DNA from: an uncultured Clavibacter sp.
Lineage (GTDB): Bacteria; Actinomycetota; Actinomycetes; Nanopelagicales; Nanopelagicaceae
Assembly (NCBI GenBank): GCA_937883945.1
Contig: CAKZXY010000062.1
Location: 1 to 36,935, forward strand
Length of the DNA stretch: 36,935 nt
Direction: 5' to 3'
This document shows positions 28,984 through 36,935 of this stretch, piece by piece. Position 1 is the stretch's first letter. Every line of letters begins with the position of its first letter. Under the pieces are notes generated by a model, which saw nothing but the letters and a program-made list of their open reading frames with translations, was not told the DNA's origin and did not search any database. A program made the position numbers and the translations under genes.

Positions 28984-31704
28984 TTATGCTCGCTTTTTCT
29001 CGCGCATCTCAAATGCTTCAAATACATCTCCTATTTGAATATCTTTGAAATTACCCACGCCAATTCCGCACTCAAAGCCCTCACGAACTTCAGTTGCATC
29101 ATCTTTAAATCGCTTTAAAGATTCGACTGTTAGGTTATCGCCAATTACCACGTTATCGCGCAGCACTCTTGCCTTGGCATTTCTTCTAATAAGGCCGGTT
29201 GAAACCAGAGATCCAGCGATAGTTCCAAACTTGCTGGACTTAAATACCTCACGCACTTCAGCTCGACCCAGAACTGCTTCTTCATATTCAGGCTTGAGTA
29301 GCCCCTTAAGCGCAGCTTCGATTTCCTCAATTGCTTTATAGATCACTGAATAGAATCGAACTTCAACGCCCTCTTCATCGGCATAGATTGCAGTATGGGC
29401 CTCTGGCTTAACATTGAAGCCAACAATTACCGCACCCGATGCTGAGGCAAGAGTGACATCACTCTTAGTGATAGCGCCAACGCCTCTATGAATAACTCTT
29501 AAATCAACTTCACTACCAACATCTAATTGAATCAAAGCATCTTCTAGTGCTTCAACAGATCCGCTGACATCGCCCTTAAGAATCAAATTAAGAGTGGTGA
29601 CCTTGGATTGCTCAAGGAAGTCCTCTAATGAAACTTTCTTTCTCGCCTTAGCAAGTGCGGCATGGCGCTCTCCTGCCTGACGCTTCTCTGCAATTTGTCT
29701 TGCAGTTCGATCATCAGGTGCGACGATAAAGCTATCGCCAGCACTTGGCACCGAGGTAAATCCAAGAACTTGAACTGGTCTTGATGGGCCTGCTACTTCA
29801 ACTTCTTTTCCAAATTCATCCATCATCGCTCTAACTCGACCAAAAGCACTTCCTGCAACAATTGCATCTCCAACACTTAGCGTTCCGCGCTGGACTAGAA
29901 CTGTTGCAACCGGGCCACGACCACGATCTAGATGAGCCTCAATTGCCACGCCTCTGGCATCGTCTTCATGGATTGCTCTTAGATCAATTGCAGCATCTGC
30001 AGTTAATAAAATTGCTTCAACTAATTGATCAATACCAGTTACTTTGACTGCAGATACATCAACAAACAAAGTATCTCCGCCATACTCTTCAGCAACCAAG
30101 TTATATTCTGTTAATTGCTGACGAATTCGCCCTGGATTTGCTCCCTCTTTATCAACCTTATTTACCGCTACAACAATTGGAACATTTGCTGCTTGGGCAT
30201 GATTTAGAGCTTCAATAGTCTGAGGCATAACTCCATCATCTGCAGCAACAACAAGGACTGCAATATCTGTCACCTTAGCTCCACGAGCACGCATAGCGGT
30301 GAAGGCTTCATGGCCTGGGGTATCGATAAAGGTAATAGCGCGATTAATGCCGGCATGCTCATGATGGATCTGATAAGCGCCAATATGCTGAGTAATTCCA
30401 CCTGCTTCACCCTTTACTACTTCAGTCTGGCGAATAGCATCAAGAAGCCTTGTCTTTCCATGATCAACATGGCCCATCACTGTGACAACTGGCGGCCTAA
30501 TGCTTAAATCATCAGGATCAACATCAGAGAGCTCTTGATCTAGATCGATATCAAATTGTTCTAATATCTCTTTATCTTCATCCTCTGGAGAGACAACGGT
30601 AATTTTGTAGCCAAACTCCCCGCCTAATACATGCAAAGTCTCTTCATCAACTGATTGAGTTGCAGTAACCATCTCGCCTAGATGAAATAGCACAGAGACT
30701 AAACCAGCTGGATCTGCTCCAATTTTCTCAGCAAAGTCAGCTAAAGATGCTCCTCTTCTTAATTTAACCGGAGTATTTCCATCGCCACGAGGAACAATTG
30801 CGCCACCTAGCGTTGGGGCTTGCATATTGTCTATCTCTTCGCGACGGGTCTTCTTTGATTTGTAATTCTTTTTCTTTCCAGCATTTTTTCCAAATGCTCC
30901 GCCAGCACTTCCTCGCTGTCCTGGTCTTCCTGGCGCAAAACCGCCACCTGGTTTTCCTGCTCCTGGTCTTGCAGGAGCGCCAGTTGTTCCACCTGGTCTC
31001 TGACCTGGGCCACCTTGGCTGCGATATGGAGATGAAGAGTTGCGATCTTGCGGACGAGCAGTTGTTCCATCACTTCGTTGTTGTGGACGCGCAGCAAATC
31101 CTGGACGAACAGAACCTGGACGAGGTCCTGCCATATTTCCACCTCGTGCTGGAGCACCTGGCGGTCTACTTCCCCCCGGTCTATTTTCTCCAGGACGTTG
31201 CCCGCCGCCTTGACCTTGTGGTCTTGGTGGACGAGGAGGAGCTGAAGGATTTCCAAAAGGATTATTTCCAGGTCTTGCACCGCCCTGACCTTGTGGTCTC
31301 GGTGGACGAGGAGGAGCTGAAGGTGTTGCAAAAGGATTATTTCCAACTCTGGCAGCAGGAGCAGCTGGTGGTTTTGGAGGCAGTGAAGTTGGAGCGATAT
31401 TTTCTTGCGGGCTCACTTTAATTACTGGAGCAATAGGTGGAGCAATTTCATCAACCTGCTCAACGCTCTCTACTGGCGCTGCTTTCTTCGATGATGCTTT
31501 TTTAGCAGGAGCTTTCTTGGCAGGAGCTTTCTTAGGTGTCGCTGCAACTGCAGGAAATTTTTCTAGAAACTTTCGCACCACCGGTGCTTCAACAGTTGAA
31601 GATGCGGAGCGAACAAACTCGCCCATCTCTTGGAGTTTTGCAAGAACATCCTTGCTATCCATCCCTACATCTTTTGCTAATTCGTAAACGCGGACCTTTG
31701 CCAC
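28984..31704 (-). CDS. infB: Translation initiation factor IF-2
   Basis: [61 protein letters not shown]; Gly/Pro/Arg-rich N-terminus; GTG start at 31704 with upstream AAGGAG. Confidence 0.98.
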   Translation of the reverse strand: MAKVRVYELAKDVGMDSKDVLAKLQEMGEFVRSASSTVEAPVVRKFLEKFPAVAATPKKAPAKKAPAKKASSKKAAPVESVEQVDEIAPPIAPVIKVSPQENIAPTSLPPKPPAAPAARVGNNPFATPSAPPRPPRPQGQGGARPGNNPFGNPSAPPRPPRPQGQGGGQRPGENRPGGSRPPGAPARGGNMAGPRPGSVRPGFAARPQQRSDGTTARPQDRNSSSPYRSQGGPGQRPGGTTGAPARPGAGKPGGGFAPGRPGQRGSAGGAFGKNAGKKKNYKSKKTRREEIDNMQAPTLGGAIVPRGDGNTPVKLRRGASLADFAEKIGADPAGLVSVLFHLGEMVTATQSVDEETLHVLGGEFGYKITVVSPEDEDKEILEQFDIDLDQELSDVDPDDLSIRPPVVTVMGHVDHGKTRLLDAIRQTEVVKGEAGGITQHIGAYQIHHEHAGINRAITFIDTPGHEAFTAMRARGAKVTDIAVLVVAADDGVMPQTIEALNHAQAANVPIVVAVNKVDKEGANPGRIRQQLTEYNLVAEEYGGDTLFVDVSAVKVTGIDQLVEAILLTADAAIDLRAIHEDDARGVAIEAHLDRGRGPVATVLVQRGTLSVGDAIVAGSAFGRVRAMMDEFGKEVEVAGPSRPVQVLGFTSVPSAGDSFIVAPDDRTARQIAEKRQAGERHAALAKARKKVSLEDFLEQSKVTTLNLILKGDVSGSVEALEDALIQLDVGSEVDLRVIHRGVGAITKSDVTLASASGAVIVGFNVKPEAHTAIYADEEGVEVRFYSVIYKAIEEIEAALKGLLKPEYEEAVLGRAEVREVFKSSKFGTIAGSLVSTGLIRRNAKARVLRDNVVIGDNLTVESLKRFKDDATEVREGFECGIGVGNFKDIQIGDVFEAFEMREKKRA
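31208..31345. repeat. Imperfect direct repeat (period 75 bp = 25 codons) inside the infB N-terminal linker
   Basis: Near-identical 63-bp copies at 31208-31270 and 31283-31345, encoding [20 protein letters not shown] twice. Confidence 0.85.
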
Positions 31705-31762
31705 TTTTCTCCTTTTGTGGCTCCTCGTCTACTTTTTAAACGCGAAGCCTAAATTGACCTAC

Positions 31763-31915
31763 TCATGACTGTGAAGTGCTCATTTGAGTGCCATTGCCTA
31801 TTCGACCTAGCCTTCGCTTTGCAGATATGTGAGGGAGATCCTCACGGCGCAACCATACCGCCGCAGTACTACTTTTACGAAACTTCGCCCGCCTCAGAGC
31901 CACTTGTCGCCCCAT
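31763..31915 (-). CDS. Short hypothetical ORF (50 aa, Arg-rich) in the nusA-infB gap; possible YlxR remnant or spurious
   Basis: Manual translation MGRQVALRRAKFRKSSTAAVWLRREDLPHISAKRRLGRIGNGTQMSTSQS*; overlaps the nusA 3' end by 41 nt; below the ORF-track length cut-off. Confidence 0.25.
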   Translation of the reverse strand: MGRQVALRRAKFRKSSTAAVWLRREDLPHISAKRRLGRIGNGTQMSTSQS

Positions 31916-32870
31916 CGGAGTGAATATCAATGCGCCAGCCAGTTAGGCGAGCAGCCAGACGGGCGTTCTGCCCATCTTTTCCAATGGCAAGAGATAGTTG
32001 GTAATCAGGAACAACAACCTTGGCAGAGCGAGTATCGATATTTACTACCTCAACGCTAGAGACTCTTGCTGGAGCTAAAGCATTACCAACATATGTTGCT
32101 GGATCATCAGACCAATCAACGATATCTATCTTCTCGCCATGTAACTCATCCATTACTGCTCTGGCTCTTGCTCCCATCGGGCCAATTAACGCGCCCTTTG
32201 GACTAACACCTGCGCGGTGAGCCCGCACTGCAATCTTGCTCCGGTGTCCTGCCTCACGAGCTATTCCCATAATCTCAACGATGCGATCTCTAATCTCAGG
32301 AACTTCAAGTGCAAATAATTGTTTGACGAGAGCTGGATGGCTTCTAGAGAGCAATACCTCTGGGCCTTTTTGGCCTTGCTTAACATCAACAACAAAGCTC
32401 TTAATTCGATCGCCGTGTTTATATATCTCACCTGGAACTTGTTCATGTGGTGGGATTTTTCCTTCAACTCTTCCAAGATCGATATAAACCATCTTTTGAT
32501 CTCGCCCTTGTTGAATTACTCCAGAGACAATATCGCCAACATTTGCGCTGAATTCACCAACAATTTCTAGATCCTTTGATTCACGCATCTTCTCTTTAAT
32601 TATCTTGCGCGCAGTAGATGATGCAATACGACTAAAGCCCTCTGGTTCATCGCTAATCTCATCTACTTTTTCGCCATCTGGGCCAAATACTGGAATAAGA
32701 ATCTTTATCTCACCAGTGACTAAATCTAATTTAGCGTGAGCAAAGGGCTTTGCACCTTCCATCTCGTTATAAGCGCTCTTCACTGCAATCTCAATAGCAG
32801 TAATTAGGCGATCAAGAGGAATATCGCGTTCAATGGTGAGGGCTTCTAAGACTTTCATATCAACATTCAT
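31875..32870 (-). CDS. nusA: Transcription termination/antitermination factor NusA
   Basis: S1 domain GDIVSGVIQQGRDQKMVYIDLGRVEGKIPPHEQVPGE; KH domains with GPMGARARAVMDELHGEKIDIVDWSDDP and SLAIGKDGQNARLAARLTGWRIDI. Confidence 0.97.
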   Translation of the reverse strand: MNVDMKVLEALTIERDIPLDRLITAIEIAVKSAYNEMEGAKPFAHAKLDLVTGEIKILIPVFGPDGEKVDEISDEPEGFSRIASSTARKIIKEKMRESKDLEIVGEFSANVGDIVSGVIQQGRDQKMVYIDLGRVEGKIPPHEQVPGEIYKHGDRIKSFVVDVKQGQKGPEVLLSRSHPALVKQLFALEVPEIRDRIVEIMGIAREAGHRSKIAVRAHRAGVSPKGALIGPMGARARAVMDELHGEKIDIVDWSDDPATYVGNALAPARVSSVEVVNIDTRSAKVVVPDYQLSLAIGKDGQNARLAARLTGWRIDIHSDGATSGSEAGEVS

Positions 32871-33337
32871 CGCTTATCACCATCTTTGCGATTAAATTCA
32901 ATCTCAACAGTGGCTCGCTTAATTTCGCTAAATAAAATACTTACCTCTCCACTTTTAACCTCAAGTAAGGCTGAATCTAAATCAAGGCTCTTTAGGCGGC
33001 CCACTAGCTTTTCTCCATCGACTTTCACGATGGAAATTAGCCGGCCAAGATTTTTCTTCCATTGATGCGCCTTTACTAGCGGGCGATCAACCCCAGGAGA
33101 TGTCACTTCAAGGGTAAATGGATTATCACCGAGCTGGCTATAGTTTTCTAGAATTTCAGATATCGCTCTTGAGCTTGCAGCCACCTCATCAAGATTTAGA
33201 TTTCTCTCCTCGTGATCAACTATTACTGAGATGATTCGAGAGCGTCCTACTGGGATTACTTTTATCTCTTCAAGCAAGAGACCAGATGCATTAATTACTG
33301 GAGCAAGAAGCTCATTTAAGTTATCTACCAAAGCCAT
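32867..33337 (-). CDS. rimP: Ribosome maturation factor RimP
   Basis: LEVTSPGVDRPLVKAHQWKKNLGRLISI, upstream of nusA. Confidence 0.94.
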   Translation of the reverse strand: MALVDNLNELLAPVINASGLLLEEIKVIPVGRSRIISVIVDHEERNLNLDEVAASSRAISEILENYSQLGDNPFTLEVTSPGVDRPLVKAHQWKKNLGRLISIVKVDGEKLVGRLKSLDLDSALLEVKSGEVSILFSEIKRATVEIEFNRKDGDKR

Positions 33338-33398
33338 TTTAATTTCTTCCTACTTATTTAGTTGTTGTTAAGTTGTGGTTCTAAGTCTAGCCCAGATT

Positions 33399-34175
33399 TC
33401 AACCTCTAAGGAAGGTGTCATAGATAAGGCGGATGATCAGCGCGGTAGTGACGACTAGAAATGCCCTGCGAATCAAAACTGAGCCACCTCTTATGCCAAC
33501 TTTTGCTCCAATAAAACCCCCAAGGATATTTCCTACCGCCATCGTCAATCCCAGCGCCCAGATGATTTGGGAGTTAAAGCCAAAAACTAAAATCGCTCCA
33601 AGGTTTGTAGCAAGATTAACAAGCTTTGCAGTCACTGATGCTTCAAGGAATGCAAAGCCAAGAACGGCAACTAACGCAAGCATGAGAAAAGATCCGGTTC
33701 CAGGGCCGAAGATTCCATCATAAAACCCGATTACCGCTCCAACTGCTGCGCCAATTATAAATCGATTTCTTCCTGCAAATTTTGCAGAAGTTACCTGTCC
33801 CAATTCTTTTCTTAGATAGGTATAGATAGCAACAATAATTAGAAGAAATAAAATTATTGGTCTAAACGCATCTCTTGGAATCTTTGTGGCCACACTTGCG
33901 CCCATGGCTGAACCAATAAATGCAGGAAGGCCCATTACTGCAGCCAACTTAAAATCTGGCTTTATCTTTCTTAAATAAGAGGCAGTAGCCCCTAAGGTGC
34001 CAAGAAATGAGGGAACTTTATTAGTTCCAAGAATCACCGAAGGTGAGGTATCAGGAAGTGAAACTAGAAGAGCTGGTAGTTGAATTAGCCCTCCGCCTCC
34101 AGCTAGTGAATCCACAAGACCTGCAAAAGTTGCTGCAAGAATGAGAAATAGAACTACTTCAAATGAGATTTCCAC
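33399..34175 (-). CDS. TSUP (TauE/SafE) family membrane transporter
   Basis: Multi-TM; ATFAGLVDSLAGGGGLIQLPALL and IGFYDGIFGPGTGSF are TSUP signature repeats. Confidence 0.92.
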   Translation of the reverse strand: MEISFEVVLFLILAATFAGLVDSLAGGGGLIQLPALLVSLPDTSPSVILGTNKVPSFLGTLGATASYLRKIKPDFKLAAVMGLPAFIGSAMGASVATKIPRDAFRPIILFLLIIVAIYTYLRKELGQVTSAKFAGRNRFIIGAAVGAVIGFYDGIFGPGTGSFLMLALVAVLGFAFLEASVTAKLVNLATNLGAILVFGFNSQIIWALGLTMAVGNILGGFIGAKVGIRGGSVLIRRAFLVVTTALIIRLIYDTFLRG

Positions 34176-34189
34176 GAGAAGCTAGTTAA

Positions 34190-35914
34190 TCAACCTAGCA
34201 ATTTAACTAAGTAAGATGTGATCTCGCCAAGTGCAATCTCAGACTTCTCGCCACTTCGACGAATGCGGAATTCAACTTGACCCTGGGCCAAACTCTTACC
34301 AAAGATCAAGATATAAGGATTGCCAATTAGCTCTGCATCTTTGAATTTAACTCCAGGGCTTGCCTCGCGTCTATCATCGATCATCACGCTAATGCCTTTT
34401 GCCTCTAACTCTTTTCCAATTCTCTCTGCTTGAATAAATGGCTCATCTTCTCTGCCAGTTGCCACGATATGAACTTTTGCTGGAGCAATCTCATCTGGCC
34501 AGATAATGCCGATCTCATCATGGCTCTGCTCAGCAATTGCAGCTAGAGCTCTAGTTACTCCAATGCCATATGAGCCCATAGTGACAACCTGTGATTTTCC
34601 TTGGCTATCAAGAACAGTTAAATCAAGTGCTTGGGCATACTTTCGACCCAATTGGAAGATATGGCCAATCTCAATAGCGCGATCAATAATTATTGGGCTA
34701 TCACAGCTTGGACAAGGATCGCCTTGATTAATCTCAACTGCTTCAATAAAACCATCAACGCTAAAGTCGCGACCATGGGTGACATAGCGCATATGTTTAT
34801 TCCTAGTATTAGCACCAGTTATCCAGTGAGAGCCAACAACAACTGATGGATCTGCGTAGAGCTTAATCCCTAATTTCTTAGCATCTTGCGGGCCAACATA
34901 TCCTTTTACCAGAGCTACATTTTTTGCAAAGTCTCCATCTTCAAATAAACGGAGCTCTTTAACGCCAGCAAGATTTGCTTCGACTCTCTTTATATCAAGT
35001 TGGCGATCACCTGGAATTAGTATTGAAACTACCTGCCCATCTGCCACAAGTAAGATGTTCTTTAAAGTATCAGATGCGCTCACATTTGCTTGATACTTCT
35101 GATTCATAACTGCAACTAGGCTTTCAATAGTTGGAGTATCTGGGGTATCAAGTAGCTCCATCTCTGGCGCTTTTGCTATCTCTTGCTTATTCACCTTACT
35201 AACCATCGCTTCAACATTTGCTGCATAACCACATTTAGGACAGAGCACATAAGTATCCTCACCCGTTGGTGAGGGCGCTAAGAACTCTTCAGATTTTGAG
35301 CCGCCCATAGCCCCAGAGACTGCAGAGACAATATTAAATTTAAGTCCAAGGCGATTAAAAGTTGCGACATAGGCAGCGCGATGTTTCTGATATGAAGCTT
35401 CAAGGCCGGCATCATCTAAATCAAATGAGTAGGAATCCTTCATAATAAATTCGCGACCACGAATAATTCCACTTCTAGGACGAGCTTCATCGCGATATTT
35501 AGTCTGGATTTGATAGATAGAGAGTGGAAGATCTTTATAGGAGGAGTACTCGCTCTTAACCATAAGAGTAAACATCTCTTCATGGGTTGGACCTAGTAGA
35601 TAATCGCTACCTTTTCGATCCTGGAGCCTAAATAAAGCTGGTCCATACTCTTCCCAGCGATTACTTTTCTCATACGGATCTTTAGGAAGAAGAGCAGGAA
35701 AGTGAACTTCTTGAAAGCCCGCCTTATCCATCTCATCTCTTATTACTCTTTCCACATTTCTAAGAGCAATTACCCCTAGTGGCAACCAAGAGAATATTCC
35801 TGCCGCAATTGGGCGGATATATCCAGCTCTAACTAGGAGTTTATGGCTTGCAACTGAGGCATCTGATGGGTCATCTCTAAGGGTGCGCAGAAAGAGAGAT
35901 GACATCTTTAACAT
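34190..35914 (-). CDS. proS: Prolyl-tRNA synthetase (bacterial type with INS domain)
   Basis: RAGYIRPIAAGIFSWLPLGVIALRNVERVIRDEMDKAG, LGPTHEEMFTLM, SYGIGVTRALAAIAEQSHDEIGIIWP. Confidence 0.97.
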   Translation of the reverse strand: MLKMSSLFLRTLRDDPSDASVASHKLLVRAGYIRPIAAGIFSWLPLGVIALRNVERVIRDEMDKAGFQEVHFPALLPKDPYEKSNRWEEYGPALFRLQDRKGSDYLLGPTHEEMFTLMVKSEYSSYKDLPLSIYQIQTKYRDEARPRSGIIRGREFIMKDSYSFDLDDAGLEASYQKHRAAYVATFNRLGLKFNIVSAVSGAMGGSKSEEFLAPSPTGEDTYVLCPKCGYAANVEAMVSKVNKQEIAKAPEMELLDTPDTPTIESLVAVMNQKYQANVSASDTLKNILLVADGQVVSILIPGDRQLDIKRVEANLAGVKELRLFEDGDFAKNVALVKGYVGPQDAKKLGIKLYADPSVVVGSHWITGANTRNKHMRYVTHGRDFSVDGFIEAVEINQGDPCPSCDSPIIIDRAIEIGHIFQLGRKYAQALDLTVLDSQGKSQVVTMGSYGIGVTRALAAIAEQSHDEIGIIWPDEIAPAKVHIVATGREDEPFIQAERIGKELEAKGISVMIDDRREASPGVKFKDAELIGNPYILIFGKSLAQGQVEFRIRRSGEKSEIALGEITSYLVKLLG

Positions 35915-35932
35915 AGCGCTTAGCCTAGCGAA

Positions 35933-36935
35933 TTACTTTACGTTTACTGTTGGTTCTCCCGATGCGACACCAGCAGCTTCCATCTCCTCTGCAAGGCGCA
36001 TCGCCTCTTCAATCAAAGTTTCAACAATCTGCGCCTCAGGAACTGTTTTAATTACTACTCCCTTAACAAATATCTGACCTTTGCCATTTCCTGATGCAAC
36101 GCCAAGATCTGCCTCTCGCGCCTCCCCTGGTCCATTAACAACGCAGCCCATAACCGCAACGCGAAGTGGAACTGTCATTCCTTCAAGGCCTGCTTGTACT
36201 TTCTCAGCAAGTGAATAGACATCTACTTGAGCACGACCACAAGATGGACAAGAGACAATTTCTAATTTTCGCTGCCTTAAATTAAGAGATTCTAAAATAG
36301 AGATACCAACTTTAACTTCCTCAACTGGAGGCGCAGAAAGTGAGACTCTAATTGTGTCGCCAATTCCCTCTGCTAGTAAGACAGCAAATGCTGTTGCAGA
36401 TTTTATAGTTCCTTGGAATAACGGACCAGCCTCTGTTACTCCTAAGTGAAGTGGATAATCACACTTTGCAGCAAGAAGTCGATATGCCTTAATCATCGTT
36501 ACTGGATCATGATGCTTAACAGAGATCTTGATATCTCTAAAGCCATGCTCTTCAAATAGGCCAGCTTCCCAGAGCGCTGATTCAACTAGCGCCTCAGGGG
36601 TTGCTTTTCCATACTTTGATAAAAGCCTTGGATCAAGTGAGCCAGCATTAACTCCAATTCGAATTGGAATTCCAGCATCTCCTGCAGCTTTAGCAACTTC
36701 CTTTACCTTGTCATCAAATTGTTTAATGTTTCCAGGATTTACTCTAACGGCGGCGCATCCTGCATCAATTGCTGCAAAAATATATTTTGGTTGAAAGTGA
36801 ATATCAGCAATAACAGGAATCTGGGACTTTCTAGCAATATCTTTTAGAGCGTCAGCATCATCTTGGCTAGGAACAGCAACTCTAACTATCTGACATCCTG
36901 AGGCGGTTAACTCTGCTATCTGTTGCAAAGTTGAA
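35933..36935 (-). CDS. ispG: 4-hydroxy-3-methylbut-2-en-1-yl diphosphate synthase IspG/GcpE, 5' end truncated by window edge
   Basis: [26 protein letters not shown]..., [43 protein letters not shown] (Fe-S ligands). Confidence 0.96.
   Translation of the reverse strand, partial: STLQQIAELTASGCQIVRVAVPSQDDADALKDIARKSQIPVIADIHFQPKYIFAAIDAGCAAVRVNPGNIKQFDDKVKEVAKAAGDAGIPIRIGVNAGSLDPRLLSKYGKATPEALVESALWEAGLFEEHGFRDIKISVKHHDPVTMIKAYRLLAAKCDYPLHLGVTEAGPLFQGTIKSATAFAVLLAEGIGDTIRVSLSAPPVEEVKVGISILESLNLRQRKLEIVSCPSCGRAQVDVYSLAEKVQAGLEGMTVPLRVAVMGCVVNGPGEAREADLGVASGNGKGQIFVKGVVIKTVPEAQIVETLIEEAMRLAEEMEAAGVASGEPTVNVK

Noticed and set aside
30798-31421. 207-aa plus-strand ORF (and 171-aa minus-frame ORF at 30831-31346) inside infB
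   Set aside because: Both are out-of-frame or antisense readings of the Gly/Pro/Arg-rich repetitive infB N-terminus; low complexity, with infB itself clearly coding.
1-36935. CRISPR arrays, transposons, phage genes, tRNA/rRNA genes, toxin-antitoxin or other defence systems
   Set aside because: No regularly spaced repeats, transposase/integrase motifs or RNA-gene signatures seen; nearly all sequence is explained by core housekeeping genes.

Overview
This 36.9 kb window is almost entirely core chromosome from a compact-genome actinobacterium. The ORF content and style suggest a freshwater acI/Nanopelagicales-like organism, but that is inference. Nearly all genes lie on the minus strand. Read right to left, the order is ispG(partial)-proS-TSUP-rimP-nusA-infB-rbfA-truB-ribF-rpsO-pnp-M16 peptidase-dapB-Grx-(azlD/azlC on +)-thyX-dapA-rnj-ftsK-rodZ/HTH-rimO-pgsA-cinA-clgR-TetR-DUF3046-(P450 on +)-recA-recX-miaB-miaA-dapF-hflX-(lexA on +)-LysM-nrdR-nrdJ(partial). 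From memory, this matches a compressed version of the Mycobacterium tuberculosis Rv2718c to Rv2868c gene order. I found no convincing novel multi-gene system, CRISPR array, mobile element, tRNA or rRNA. The observations most worth checking are: (1) a P450 islet divergent from recA, with an SOS box three bases before one possible P450 start and a perfect 8-5-8 inverted repeat in the shared intergenic region, plus a TetR gene nearby; (2) a LysM protein divergent from lexA in the position of the SOS division inhibitors ChiZ/DivS, with one strong and one imperfect SOS box; (3) tandem NrdR-box-like palindromes 31 bp apart upstream of nrdR-nrdJ; (4) an inverted repeat ending next to the pnp ribosome-binding site; (5) an apparent lack of full-length ylxR between nusA and infB, with only an unlisted 50-codon ORF there.
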